From Corticimicrobacter populi (GTDB lineage: Bacteria > Pseudomonadota > Gammaproteobacteria > Burkholderiales > Burkholderiaceae_B): a stretch of 64,000 nucleotides of DNA. Below the pieces are notes generated by a model. The model worked only from the letters and a program-made list of their open reading frames with translations, made no database searches and was not told the origin of the DNA. Each line of letters starts with the position of its first letter. Position 1 is the first letter of the stretch. The DNA lies in contig NZ_QETA01000005.1 of assembly GCF_003123725.1 (NCBI RefSeq), positions 62,001 through 126,000 of the forward strand. The letters are read 5' to 3'. The position numbers and the translations under genes were made by a program. Shown in pieces: positions 9,828 to 17,517 of the stretch.

Positions 9828-9858
9828 TCAGGCCAGTGCAAATGCTGTCGAGACAGGT

Positions 9859-9864
9859 TAGAAT
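9859..9864 (+). promoter_or_regulatory. possible -10 element for tRNA-Thr
   Basis: TAGAAT about 50 bases upstream of the tRNA. The matching -35 position (GTGCAA near 9836) is poor, so this is only a candidate. Confidence 0.25.
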
Positions 9865-9914
9865 AAAAGGCTTGCCATATTGTTCGTCAGGTTTTGCCTG
9901 ATGCGGCAGGGCGG

Positions 9915-9990
9915 GCCGGTTTAGCTCAGTTGGTAGAGCAGCGCACTTGTAATGCGAAGGTCGGGGGTTCGACTCCTCTAACCGGCACCA
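9915..9990 (+). tRNA. tRNA-Thr (anticodon UGU)
   Basis: 76 bases including an encoded CCA end. Acceptor arms GCCGGTT / AACCGGC pair perfectly over 7 bases; the D-arm TAGCTCAGTTGGTAGAGCA and T-arm GGTTCGA are canonical; the anticodon loop CTTGTAA gives anticodon TGT, which reads ACA (Thr). The outermost anticodon-stem pair appears to be a G-A mismatch above four good pairs. The leftward XRE reading frame ends inside the 3' acceptor arm. Confidence 0.96.
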
Positions 9991-10322
9991 CACGGATTCG
10001 ATGCAAAGGCCAGCCTTTTGGGGCTGGCCTTTTTCTTTACCTGTTCCTTGCGAACGGGGGTGGGCGGATCGCCATGTGGTATTGCGCCGAGCTGTTCGAC
10101 CTGTGCAACCAGTTGGGCACCAGAGGTGTTCAGGGCATGCGCCAGGGCCAGGATGACACCCAGGGTGGGCAGGCGCAGTCCACGCTCCAGCATGGAGACG
10201 AAAGTCCGGTCTATGGCTGCCCTGTGTGCCAATTCTTCCTGCGATAGCCCACTGTCCATCCTGTGTGCCTTGAGCACACGGCCGAACTGCATCGCAAGAG
10301 GTTTGCCGGGGGCTTTGACCAT
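9978..10322 (-). CDS. XRE-family helix-turn-helix regulator
   Basis: 114 residues with one HTH_3/XRE domain (about residues 14-70; helices around SGLSQEELAHRAAIDRTFVS and the ERGLRLPTL turn) and a basic C-terminal tail. It is a likely DNA-binding repressor; no second domain is visible. Starts ATG 10322 or ATG 10292, neither with a clear Shine-Dalgarno. A 14+14 base palindrome lies 21 bases upstream between this gene and the divergent PAS-GGDEF gene, so autoregulation and control of the cyclase are likely. The last codons run through the tRNA-Thr terminator and the stop lies in the tRNA acceptor arm. Confidence 0.8.
   Translation of the reverse strand: MVKAPGKPLAMQFGRVLKAHRMDSGLSQEELAHRAAIDRTFVSMLERGLRLPTLGVILALAHALNTSGAQLVAQVEQLGAIPHGDPPTPVRKEQVKKKASPKRLAFASNPCGAG
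10005..10035 (+). terminator. intrinsic terminator of tRNA-Thr
   Basis: Stem AAAGGCCAGCC / GGCTGGCCTTT with loop TTTTGG, followed by TT-rich sequence on the + strand. It lies inside the 3' coding end of the XRE gene on the opposite strand. Confidence 0.85.
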
Positions 10323-10342
10323 ACAGCTAGCATCGCTTTTGC

Positions 10343-10374
10343 TGTAGACTATTGTCTACGGACAATAGTCTACA
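10343..10374. promoter_or_regulatory. large palindromic operator between XRE gene and cyclase gene
   Basis: Perfect 14-base inverted repeat TGTAGACTATTGTC / GACAATAGTCTACA around a 4-base centre (TACG). Each half is itself a smaller inverted repeat (GAC-4 bases-GTC), so the site looks like two adjacent dimer-binding operators, as known for XRE/controller-type regulators. It is centred 36 bases before the XRE start and about 60 bases before the GGDEF start. Confidence 0.75.
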
Positions 10375-10419
10375 TAACGAAACAAGGCGCATCGGCTGCA
10401 ACGCGCCACATCCCAGAGC

Positions 10420-11721
10420 ATGAGACGCCTTTTCGCCTCCGGCACACGCGCCTTGCTGGCCTGGGGAGCCCGTGCGGGTGTCAAGCCCGCCTGTGGATCC
10501 GGCTGGCTGGATTCCGTCCTGCTAGGCATGACGGAGGGCATGCTTGCGCTGGATGCACAAGGGCGTGTGATACGGGTCAATCCTGCCGCCTGTGCAATGT
10601 TGGGTTACGAGGAAGCTGACTTGCTGGGTCTGGCGGGAGAGGCCCTTTTGCATGCTCCGCGCACCCGACAGTCGATGGCGTTGCGGGTGGGGGAGTACAT
10701 GGGGCAGATCTGCGATGGGCAGGCCTGGCTGAAATGCAAGCATGGTGGTGCTCTGCCGGTATCGTGGCGCTACCAGCCTGCCTGGCAGGGGCATGAGTTG
10801 CTTGGCGGCGTGGTGTTGATGCGAAACCTGTCGCGTGACCGTGAAGAAGATGCACACCGGCGACTGTTGATTTCTGCGCTTGAGAACGTGGCCAACGGCG
10901 TCATCATTACGGATGCCAGGGCGCGGATAAAGTGGGTCAATGCTGCGTTTGAGCGCATGACCGGGTATTCCATGAGTGAAGCTGTCGGCCTGACGCCTGG
11001 ACGGTTGCTCAATTCCGGAGCCCAGAGTCGTGTGTTCTACAAAAATATGTGGCGAACCATCCGCCAGGGCAAGGTCTGGCATGGCGAATTGCTCAATCGT
11101 CGCAAGGATGGCACGCTCTATCATGAAGAGCTGACCATCGCGCCGGTTCGTGAAGAGAATGGTCGCATCCTCCACTATGTGGGTGTCAAACAGAATGTCA
11201 GCAAGCGCAAGCACAACGAGCGCGAGATCCATTTCCAGGCACATCACGACCTGCTGACGGGGTTGGCCAATCGTCGTCGTCTCCAGCAGAAGCTTGATGA
11301 GTCCATCCCCTGCTGCAACGAGGGCCGCATGCTGGCCGTGCTGTTTCTGGATCTGGATCGTTTCAAACCGGTCAATGACCGATATGGTCATCATGTAGGG
11401 GATCAGCTGCTGGTCGCTGTGGCTGACCGGCTTCGAAGCTGCGTACGCGGTAGCGATCTGGTGGCCAGACTCGGGGGCGATGAGTTCGTGGTTCTGCTGG
11501 ATACGATACAGGCAGCCGAACAGGCTGCCCGGGTGGGGCGCAAGATTCTGACGGCGTTGTCTCAGTCTTTGCTGCTGGAGGGGCGGGATGTCACGACATC
11601 GGCCAGCCTCGGGATCGCCTTGTGTCCGCACGATGGCACGGATGCAGCAACGTTACTGCATCGTGCGGATCAGGCCATGTATCGTGCCAAGGCGGCAGGG
11701 CGGGGGCGCGTCAGTTTCTGA
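10420..11721 (+). CDS. diguanylate cyclase, PAS-PAS-GGDEF
   Basis: 433-residue soluble c-di-GMP synthase. Two PAS domains (about 28-140 and 148-265; the second has the typical GYSMSEAVGLTP and GELLNRRKDGTLY wording) are followed by a GGDEF domain (about 275-433) introduced by HDLLTGLANRR. The active site is intact (GGDEF 352-356), and the inhibitory I-site RGSD is present at 343-346, five residues before it, so feedback inhibition by c-di-GMP is expected. No membrane segment is visible, so the signal is probably cytosolic. It starts 46 bases after the palindrome shared with the XRE gene and ends abutting the convergent IgaA-like gene with no terminator between. Confidence 0.93.
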   Translation: MRRLFASGTRALLAWGARAGVKPACGSGWLDSVLLGMTEGMLALDAQGRVIRVNPAACAMLGYEEADLLGLAGEALLHAPRTRQSMALRVGEYMGQICDGQAWLKCKHGGALPVSWRYQPAWQGHELLGGVVLMRNLSRDREEDAHRRLLISALENVANGVIITDARARIKWVNAAFERMTGYSMSEAVGLTPGRLLNSGAQSRVFYKNMWRTIRQGKVWHGELLNRRKDGTLYHEELTIAPVREENGRILHYVGVKQNVSKRKHNEREIHFQAHHDLLTGLANRRRLQQKLDESIPCCNEGRMLAVLFLDLDRFKPVNDRYGHHVGDQLLVAVADRLRSCVRGSDLVARLGGDEFVVLLDTIQAAEQAARVGRKILTALSQSLLLEGRDVTTSASLGIALCPHDGTDAATLLHRADQAMYRAKAAGRGRVSF

Positions 11722-13926
11722 CTAGAAGAAAGTATTGGGTGCGCGGGCCGTCTGTTCATGCAACAGGGGCCCCAGCATGCGTTCCCGTTTGCGTGCAAGG
11801 ATGAACTGCCAGGCCCAGAGCAATGCGAATACCAGCGTCAGGGCGAGTGCCAATGCCAGTGCTGCGGTGCGTATCAGGGCGGGCGGACGATCTTCGGCAG
11901 CCAGTGTGGCGTCGATATAGAGCACGGGCCGACCTAGATCATCTCCCTGCGTCACGACATGACCGCGAATGGCGAACGGCATGGCTCCATCAGGTTGCCA
12001 TTGCATGTGAGCGAAGCGCAGCACGTCCAGCAGGTTGTCCTGGCGTACAGGGGGTTCCGGCAGGGCGCTATGAAGGCCTGGCCAGACGTGCAGCACGACG
12101 CCCTGGTTGCGATCGGTGCCGGCAATGGCGCGTAGTGGTGTACCGACTTGCGTCATGATGAGATTGGCACCCAGGTCACGCGTGGCCTGCTGGACGATGG
12201 ACAATCCGTTGGCTGTCAGAATAGCGCCGTTGCCAGCGTGCGAGGCATAGTCGCGCAGCCCGTCCCAGGTTTTTGCTGTGCCTTCGGGCATATCCGTGAT
12301 CAAAAGTTCGAGCAAGCTGTGCCGCAGCGCGGCGCATAGCGTCAGACGTGGAGAAACCTCCAGATCGAATGGGCATGCCTCGTCGATGCGGGCGAGCGTC
12401 TGATTCAGTCGGGTCAGATGGTATGGTGTCTGGCTGGCCGCACGACGCAGCGGTTGCCCTGCTTGTGCCAGCAAGGACAGCAGGCTGGAAACGGCGTGCG
12501 CTGGCCGTGCCTGCAACACGCTGCCGTCGTATAGCGAAACGGCCAGCGGTTCCAGTGCCGGCAGCGGTGTTGCTGCTTCATCGGTCCAGATCAGGCGCTG
12601 GCAGTCCAGCCCAAGCGGTTTGCCCGTGTCTTCCGGCCATAGCAGGCTGCAGCGTGCCTGGCCGGACAGGGCCAGCAGGTCGCCTTCGCCGGGGAGCGCC
12701 GCGCGCAGTTGTGTGGCGTCAGAATAGGCGACTTCCGTCTTGCCACCCAGCAGCGAACGACTCAAAGCCAGATCGCGCCCGGCCTCTTCGCCATTCATGA
12801 TCCAGAGCATGACGATGGCGGCTGCGCTGGCCAACGATAGCGTCAGGAAGCGGCCCCAGTAATGCATGGGCAGACGCTGCAATTCTTCGTTGATCGACAG
12901 CTGGTTGTTCAGGCGCACGATCATCCGGTCTTCCACGCGCACGTCTGCATCCACCGTACCATCCAGGCGCAGATCGATGCCATGCCGGGTCCAGTGTTCG
13001 GGCAGGCTCACAGGGACACTGTCGCCGATGAACAGTTGCGAGGCAACGATGCTGCTGTTGTCCGGGTTGACCAGCCTGACGAGATTGGCTGGACCTCTGA
13101 CACGGTTGACCTTCTGTGGCGTGGGATGGCGACGACTGCGTGCAATCCAGCGCCAGAGCGCCAGGGCTGCGCAGAGTCCGGCACCGGCCAGCCAGGCGGT
13201 GCGGGTGGCTGGCTCCTCTACATTGCCGGCAATGCCCAGGCACAGGAACATGCCGAACAACAGCGTGCTGGCCAGCAGACCGAAACCCAGACCGGTACGA
13301 AAACGTGCCTCATCCGGTGTTTCGTCGCGCTGGGAGATGAGTTGTGAGGCGCTAGCGGAGGTGGCAGCATCGCTGTCTGCCGTGCCGGACGTTGGGGTGG
13401 CATGGTCTGCGGAGCCTGAAGACAGGGCCTCGCCATGCTGCCATTTCTGCTCGAGCCGCTCCCTTTCGTCGCTGCGGGCCTTGCCGCCGGACAGATCAAA
13501 TGCCTCGTTCAGGCGGATCACGATGGCAAAGCTGTCCGTCAGTACGACTTCAGCGGCATTGTGCTCCTGCAGGAAGTCGATGGCATCGTGTGGCAGCACC
13601 ACATCCAGCCCGCCGAGCGTGTCATGCATGATGGTCTGGCCTTCGCCGCTCGAGTATCCGTGACGAATATGCGAACCTTCGAGGCGATAGACCCGATCGT
13701 CACGCAGACGAGCTGTCGATTTGGGTTTGGCCGGATGGATCAGGAAGGGCTGAATCAGCGGTTTTTCTTCTGCCGTCAGGGTGCGTATCGGCTGGCTGCG
13801 CTCGAGAAAGTCTTTGAAGGTGTGTTTGTCGGTACGACGACGACTACGATAGATAGCGTAATTGTAAATGGAGTAAACCAGGACAAAAATCAGCAGTCCA
13901 AGTTTCAGAATCAGCAAGGTATCCAT
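11722..13926 (-). CDS. IgaA/UmoB-family inner-membrane protein
   Basis: 734 residues. One N-terminal membrane helix (about 5-25) is followed by a cytoplasmic domain with RHGYSSGEG and a VVLP motif matching the 'RYGIS...VHLP' region of IgaA. Then come two helices (about 215-265), another near 360-380, a large soluble domain of about 310 residues, and a final helix (about 697-720) with a basic tail. This five-helix topology with one big periplasmic domain is that of IgaA/YrfF, the inner-membrane brake on the Rcs phosphorelay in Enterobacterales. Family membership is my recognition, not a search result. It lies between two diguanylate cyclase genes, and two RcsB-like regulators occur 27-34 kb away in this window. 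Confidence 0.65.
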   Translation of the reverse strand: MDTLLILKLGLLIFVLVYSIYNYAIYRSRRRTDKHTFKDFLERSQPIRTLTAEEKPLIQPFLIHPAKPKSTARLRDDRVYRLEGSHIRHGYSSGEGQTIMHDTLGGLDVVLPHDAIDFLQEHNAAEVVLTDSFAIVIRLNEAFDLSGGKARSDERERLEQKWQHGEALSSGSADHATPTSGTADSDAATSASASQLISQRDETPDEARFRTGLGFGLLASTLLFGMFLCLGIAGNVEEPATRTAWLAGAGLCAALALWRWIARSRRHPTPQKVNRVRGPANLVRLVNPDNSSIVASQLFIGDSVPVSLPEHWTRHGIDLRLDGTVDADVRVEDRMIVRLNNQLSINEELQRLPMHYWGRFLTLSLASAAAIVMLWIMNGEEAGRDLALSRSLLGGKTEVAYSDATQLRAALPGEGDLLALSGQARCSLLWPEDTGKPLGLDCQRLIWTDEAATPLPALEPLAVSLYDGSVLQARPAHAVSSLLSLLAQAGQPLRRAASQTPYHLTRLNQTLARIDEACPFDLEVSPRLTLCAALRHSLLELLITDMPEGTAKTWDGLRDYASHAGNGAILTANGLSIVQQATRDLGANLIMTQVGTPLRAIAGTDRNQGVVLHVWPGLHSALPEPPVRQDNLLDVLRFAHMQWQPDGAMPFAIRGHVVTQGDDLGRPVLYIDATLAAEDRPPALIRTAALALALALTLVFALLWAWQFILARKRERMLGPLLHEQTARAPNTFF

Positions 13927-14125
13927 GTCGGCATTTTTTTGGCGTGACGAACAGACGATAGTATCAAAATTGCAAAAATTGACGTGCCATACCTAATGTT
14001 GCCAACAAACAAGTGACGAGGACGAGATACAATTGAAAATGTTTGCGTTTGTTGCCATCTGCGTAGGGATACTGCTTGGTGGCGTTGCCGGACCACGCCT
14101 TTTCCTAGGTACCGCTTCCTGACTT

Positions 14126-15334
14126 ATGGCATTCCTGAAACAGCTTTGGAATTACATCCTGCAAAATATCGTTGCGCCCACCCGGCCGTCCAGCAGCCAG
14201 GTGTGGGAGCTGGTCATGCCGTTTGGCCGCTCGCCGTCTATTCGGCGTCACGCGGCTTCGGTCATCGTGGCCCGCGTGCAGTTGATTTGCCTGGTATTTG
14301 CCGTACTGGTGCCGCTCTGTTCGATCATCGATTTCCTGGTCTTCGGATGGGATACTGCGATCAAACTGACGGTGTTGCGCCTGATTGCGAGCGCCATTTT
14401 TGCGATGTTGGCCTGGCCGCGCGATATCTCGGTGCGTCGTCCCTATGTCCAGGCGCTGGTCATGCTGTCGATCATGCTCATGGTGCCCTCGCTCTTCTAC
14501 CTGATGGCGATGATGCTGGTCGATATCCATTACCTGACCGCCACGCAGCGCCTGGTGTTGCAGCTTTATGCCTTCATGCCCAGTATCGTGCTGGGCGGGC
14601 TGGCCATTTTTCCGTTGTCTGCGCTTGAGATCCTGCTGTTTGCCTGCCCGATCCTGGGTGTTGCCCTTGTCGGCATGAGCCTTTCGGGGGGGGATCTGTC
14701 GCTGGCCCAGCATGGTGCCGCGCTCTGGTTCATGTGCATGATGACGGGTGTGGCGATGTTCTCGGGCATGACCCAGTCCCACTACATGGAGCGGCTGGTG
14801 CATCGTGCCATGACGGACCAGCTCACCGGGGCGCAGACCCGGCGCTCCGGCGTCGAGGCGCTGGAGCGTATGTTCATGATGGCCGAGTCTTCGGACAAGC
14901 CCCTGGCGCTGGCTTTTTTCGATATCGATCACTTCAAGGCCATCAATGACGGTTTTGGTCATGAGGCTGGCGACGTGGTGCTGGTGGAGTTTGCCACGCG
15001 CCTGCGCAGCAGCTTGCGTAGTGGTGACATGTTGATTCGCTGGGGTGGGGAAGAATTCGTCGTGGCGCTGCCGGACATGAGTGCCGACAAGCTGACCATT
15101 TTCCTGGAGCGCCTGCGGGTGGCCGGCATGGGCTTGCGTGCCGACGGGCAACCCCTGACGGCCTCCATCGGTATGGCTGAGCGCGAGCAGGACAAGGCGC
15201 AGGACTGGCAAGAACTGGTTGATCGCGCCGACCAGCGCATGTATTTGGCGAAGCGCTCCGGACGGGCCTGTGCTGTCCTGCCGGGGCAGGAAATCGTACC
15301 GATGCCGATGCCGCTGACGGCCGACGCTTCCTGA
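14126..15334 (+). CDS. membrane-anchored diguanylate cyclase (GGEEF)
   Basis: 402 residues. The N-terminal half (about 45-215) holds about six hydrophobic helices forming an uncharacterised membrane sensor; the C-terminal half (about 225-390) is a GGDEF domain starting AMTDQLTGAQTRR. The catalytic motif is GGEEF (307-311), preceded five residues earlier by an I-site RSGD (298-301), so it should be active and product-inhibited. A G8 tract (14686-14693) in the membrane half codes Gly-Gly. A 27-codon open frame just upstream (14039-14122) encodes a hydrophobic peptide but has no good ribosome site. The terminator at about 15390 follows. Confidence 0.92.
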   Translation: MAFLKQLWNYILQNIVAPTRPSSSQVWELVMPFGRSPSIRRHAASVIVARVQLICLVFAVLVPLCSIIDFLVFGWDTAIKLTVLRLIASAIFAMLAWPRDISVRRPYVQALVMLSIMLMVPSLFYLMAMMLVDIHYLTATQRLVLQLYAFMPSIVLGGLAIFPLSALEILLFACPILGVALVGMSLSGGDLSLAQHGAALWFMCMMTGVAMFSGMTQSHYMERLVHRAMTDQLTGAQTRRSGVEALERMFMMAESSDKPLALAFFDIDHFKAINDGFGHEAGDVVLVEFATRLRSSLRSGDMLIRWGGEEFVVALPDMSADKLTIFLERLRVAGMGLRADGQPLTASIGMAEREQDKAQDWQELVDRADQRMYLAKRSGRACAVLPGQEIVPMPMPLTADAS

Positions 15335-15374
15335 TCCTGATTTGAGACTGGACGCACGCCGTCCGATGGGCATG

Positions 15375-15410
15375 AAAAAGGCCGTTCAATTTCTTGAGCG
15401 GCCTTTTTTT
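15375..15410. terminator. bidirectional intrinsic terminator
   Basis: AAAAAGGCCG/TTCAA pairs with TTGA/GCGGCCTTTTT (one G-T wobble) around a 4-base loop, with T run on + and A run on - side; it separates the GGDEF gene from the convergent sspB gene. Confidence 0.85.
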
Positions 15411-15431
15411 GCAAGTATTGCGCGGGCAGGA

Positions 15432-15884
15432 TTACTTGACGACAGTCAGGTGGCTGCGTTTGCCGGCAATGTCACTGCCGGGTTGCTCTGCGGCCTCTGA
15501 GGCTGCAGAGGCATCGGTCAATGCGGGCGATGGGTCATGCATGGCTGCTTCGCCTTCTTCTGCCACGGCAGGCTCCTCAACCTCGAAACCCATGCCTTCG
15601 CCCGTTTCGCGCGAATAGATGGCGATGACCGAACCGACCGGTACCGAGACGCGCTCGGTCCGGCCGTTGAAGCGGGCCTCGAATTCGACGTACTCATTGC
15701 CCAGCAACAGCTTGTTGGTGGCCAGCGCACTGATGTTGAGCGTGATCTGTCCGTCGCGCACATGGCCTTGCGGCACCAGGGTGCGGTCATTGACCTGAAC
15801 CACGATGTACGGCGTGTAGCCGCTGTCGGTGCACCATTCGTGCAGGGCACGGATCAGGTACGGCTTGGTGGAAATGTCACCCAT
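15432..15884 (-). CDS. sspB: ClpXP protease specificity-enhancing factor SspB
   Basis: 150-residue adaptor that delivers ssrA-tagged and other substrates to ClpXP. The N-terminal folded domain begins STKPYLIRALHEWC, typical of SspB. A flexible acidic Ala/Glu-rich linker follows (about 100-142), and the C-terminus ends LTVVK, matching the known LRVVK-type ClpX-docking tail. It lies 18 bases downstream of sspA, as in most proteobacteria, and ends at the shared terminator. Confidence 0.95.
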   Translation of the reverse strand: MGDISTKPYLIRALHEWCTDSGYTPYIVVQVNDRTLVPQGHVRDGQITLNISALATNKLLLGNEYVEFEARFNGRTERVSVPVGSVIAIYSRETGEGMGFEVEEPAVAEEGEAAMHDPSPALTDASAASEAAEQPGSDIAGKRSHLTVVK

Positions 15885-15902
15885 GGCATCGCTCTCCCTG
15901 CA

Positions 15903-16514
15903 TCAGCGGCGCATGATCTTCTCGGACGGGGTCAGCGCCTCGATGTAGGCCGGGCGCGAGAAGATACGCTCTGCATACTTTTGCAGCGGAGCAGCATTGC
16001 GCGGCAATTCGATACCGTAGTGGTTCAGGCGCCAGAGCAACGGCGCGATGGCCACGTCGAGCATGGAGAATTCTTCACCCAGCATGAACTTGTTCTTGAC
16101 CATGTTGGGCGCAAACATCGTCAGGTTGTCGCGGATGGCGACACGGGCCTGGTCCTTTTGCTTCTGGTCGTATTGACCCAGGCGATCCTCGAGGATGGCG
16201 ACGTGCACGAACAGCTCGCGCTCGAAGTGATAGAGCAGCAGGCGCGTGCGGGCGCGCATGATGGGATCTGCCGGCATCAACTGGGGATGCGGGAAGCGTT
16301 CATCGATGTATTCGTTGATGATGTTGGATTCGTACAGGACCAGTTCCCGTTCGGTCAGGATGGGTACCTGGCCGTATGGGTTCATTGTGGCGATATCCTC
16401 GGGCTTGTTGTAGAGGTCGATATCGCGGATTTCGAAATCCATGCCCTTTTCGAACAGTACAAAACGGCAGCGTTGTGAAAAGGGGCAGGTGGTGCCGGAA
16501 TAGAGAACCATCAT
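15903..16514 (-). CDS. sspA: stringent starvation protein A
   Basis: 203-residue RNA-polymerase-associated protein with a glutathione-S-transferase fold. The N-terminal thioredoxin-like half has YSGTTCPFSQRCRFVL; NPYGQVPIL and the family's LYESNIINEYIDERFPHP follow, and the helical C-terminal half covers about 85-200. SspA binds the transcription machinery and modulates starvation and virulence promoters. It lies between petC and sspB on the same strand, the standard betaproteobacterial arrangement. Confidence 0.95.
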   Translation of the reverse strand: MMVLYSGTTCPFSQRCRFVLFEKGMDFEIRDIDLYNKPEDIATMNPYGQVPILTERELVLYESNIINEYIDERFPHPQLMPADPIMRARTRLLLYHFERELFVHVAILEDRLGQYDQKQKDQARVAIRDNLTMFAPNMVKNKFMLGEEFSMLDVAIAPLLWRLNHYGIELPRNAAPLQKYAERIFSRPAYIEALTPSEKIMRR

Positions 16515-16629
16515 GGCAGGCGTTCCAGTCCTTGAAAATAACTAAAGGCCAGCGCGGACGCTGCCGCGCTGGCCCGGGCGCCGAATCCGGCATGATTTGC
16601 ACGGATATACGGCGGGGCTATCTTATATA

Positions 16630-17493
16630 TTACCTCACGTCCTTCCAGAATGCCGCATTGAGACGGTATGCGACGAACAGGAAGATGAACAGGAACAGCA
16701 TGACCCAGATGCCGATCAGCTTGCGATCCTGCTGTACGGGCTCGGACATCCAGGCCAGGAAGGCCGTCAGATCAGCCACGTCCATGTCGAAGGCGGCATC
16801 CTTTTCAGGATTCAGCGAGGTGAACTTGGCATCGAACGATGCGTGTGCTTCGCCCTGCAGGGTTTCCTTCTGGCTGGTGGCGTAACCATCCTGGTCGTAG
16901 GTGACCGTGACACGCTCCCAGACCTTGGGGGCCTCGGGGTTGGCCGGATCGCTGCTGACCTGATGAACGGTGGTGGTCGTGAGCGTGCGCGGGCCCTGGA
17001 CATCCCACATCACGTGGGGCATACCCACGCTCGGGAAGACCAGATTGTCCCAGCCGGTGGCCTTGCTGGTGTCGCGATAGAACGTGCGCAGGTAGGTGTA
17101 GATGTAGTCTGCACCGCTGGGGCCGGCATTGGTCGACTTGGCACGGGCGATCACCGACAGGTCGGGCGGGGTCGTGCCCAGCCAGGCCTTGGCGTCCTTC
17201 GGGCTCATGGCGATATCCATCATGTCGCCCACGCCTTCGCCGGTGAACAGCAGGCTGTTCTTGATCTGCTCTTCGGTCAGGCCGATTTGCAGCAGCTTGT
17301 TGTAGCGCACGGCGCTGGCGCTGTGACAGCTCAGACAGTAGTTGACGAAGATTTTCGCGCCGTTTTGCAGCGCACCCAGGTCGGTAACCGGCTTGGGGGC
17401 GCTTTCAAGCGGGTAGCCCGCATCGGCCGCATGCACGACGGCCGTCCCGCAACTCAGTACCAGGGCCAATGCGCCAAATAGCTTCTTGATCAT
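16630..17493 (-). CDS. petC: cytochrome c1 of the bc1 complex
   Basis: 287 residues with an N-terminal signal peptide (ending near VHA), the haem-binding motif CLSCH preceded by IFVNY, and a C-terminal membrane anchor (about 262-280: LIGIWVMLFLFIFLFVAYR) with a short cytoplasmic tail. It carries electrons from the Rieske protein to soluble or oxidase-linked cytochromes c in the periplasm. It is the third gene of petABC, 24 bases after petB. Apocytochrome export would use Sec and the haem would be attached by a Ccm system outside this window. Confidence 0.94.
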   Translation of the reverse strand: MIKKLFGALALVLSCGTAVVHAADAGYPLESAPKPVTDLGALQNGAKIFVNYCLSCHSASAVRYNKLLQIGLTEEQIKNSLLFTGEGVGDMMDIAMSPKDAKAWLGTTPPDLSVIARAKSTNAGPSGADYIYTYLRTFYRDTSKATGWDNLVFPSVGMPHVMWDVQGPRTLTTTTVHQVSSDPANPEAPKVWERVTVTYDQDGYATSQKETLQGEAHASFDAKFTSLNPEKDAAFDMDVADLTAFLAWMSEPVQQDRKLIGIWVMLFLFIFLFVAYRLNAAFWKDVR

Positions 17494-17517
17494 GATAAGT
17501 CCGTAAAAATGATTGGC

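Noticed and set aside
14039-14122. 27-codon hydrophobic open frame before the GGEEF gene
   Set aside because: The nearest purine-rich box is too far from the ATG; kept only as a remote possibility.
14686-14693. G8 tract in the membrane-anchored GGDEF gene as a phase-variation switch
   Set aside because: Chance expectation for 8-base G/C runs in 64 kb of this composition is several; the position, mid-gene, is not special.
14105-15373. 422-codon - strand frame opposite the GGEEF gene
   Set aside because: Low-complexity Gln/His/Arg-rich antisense shadow of a well-supported gene.
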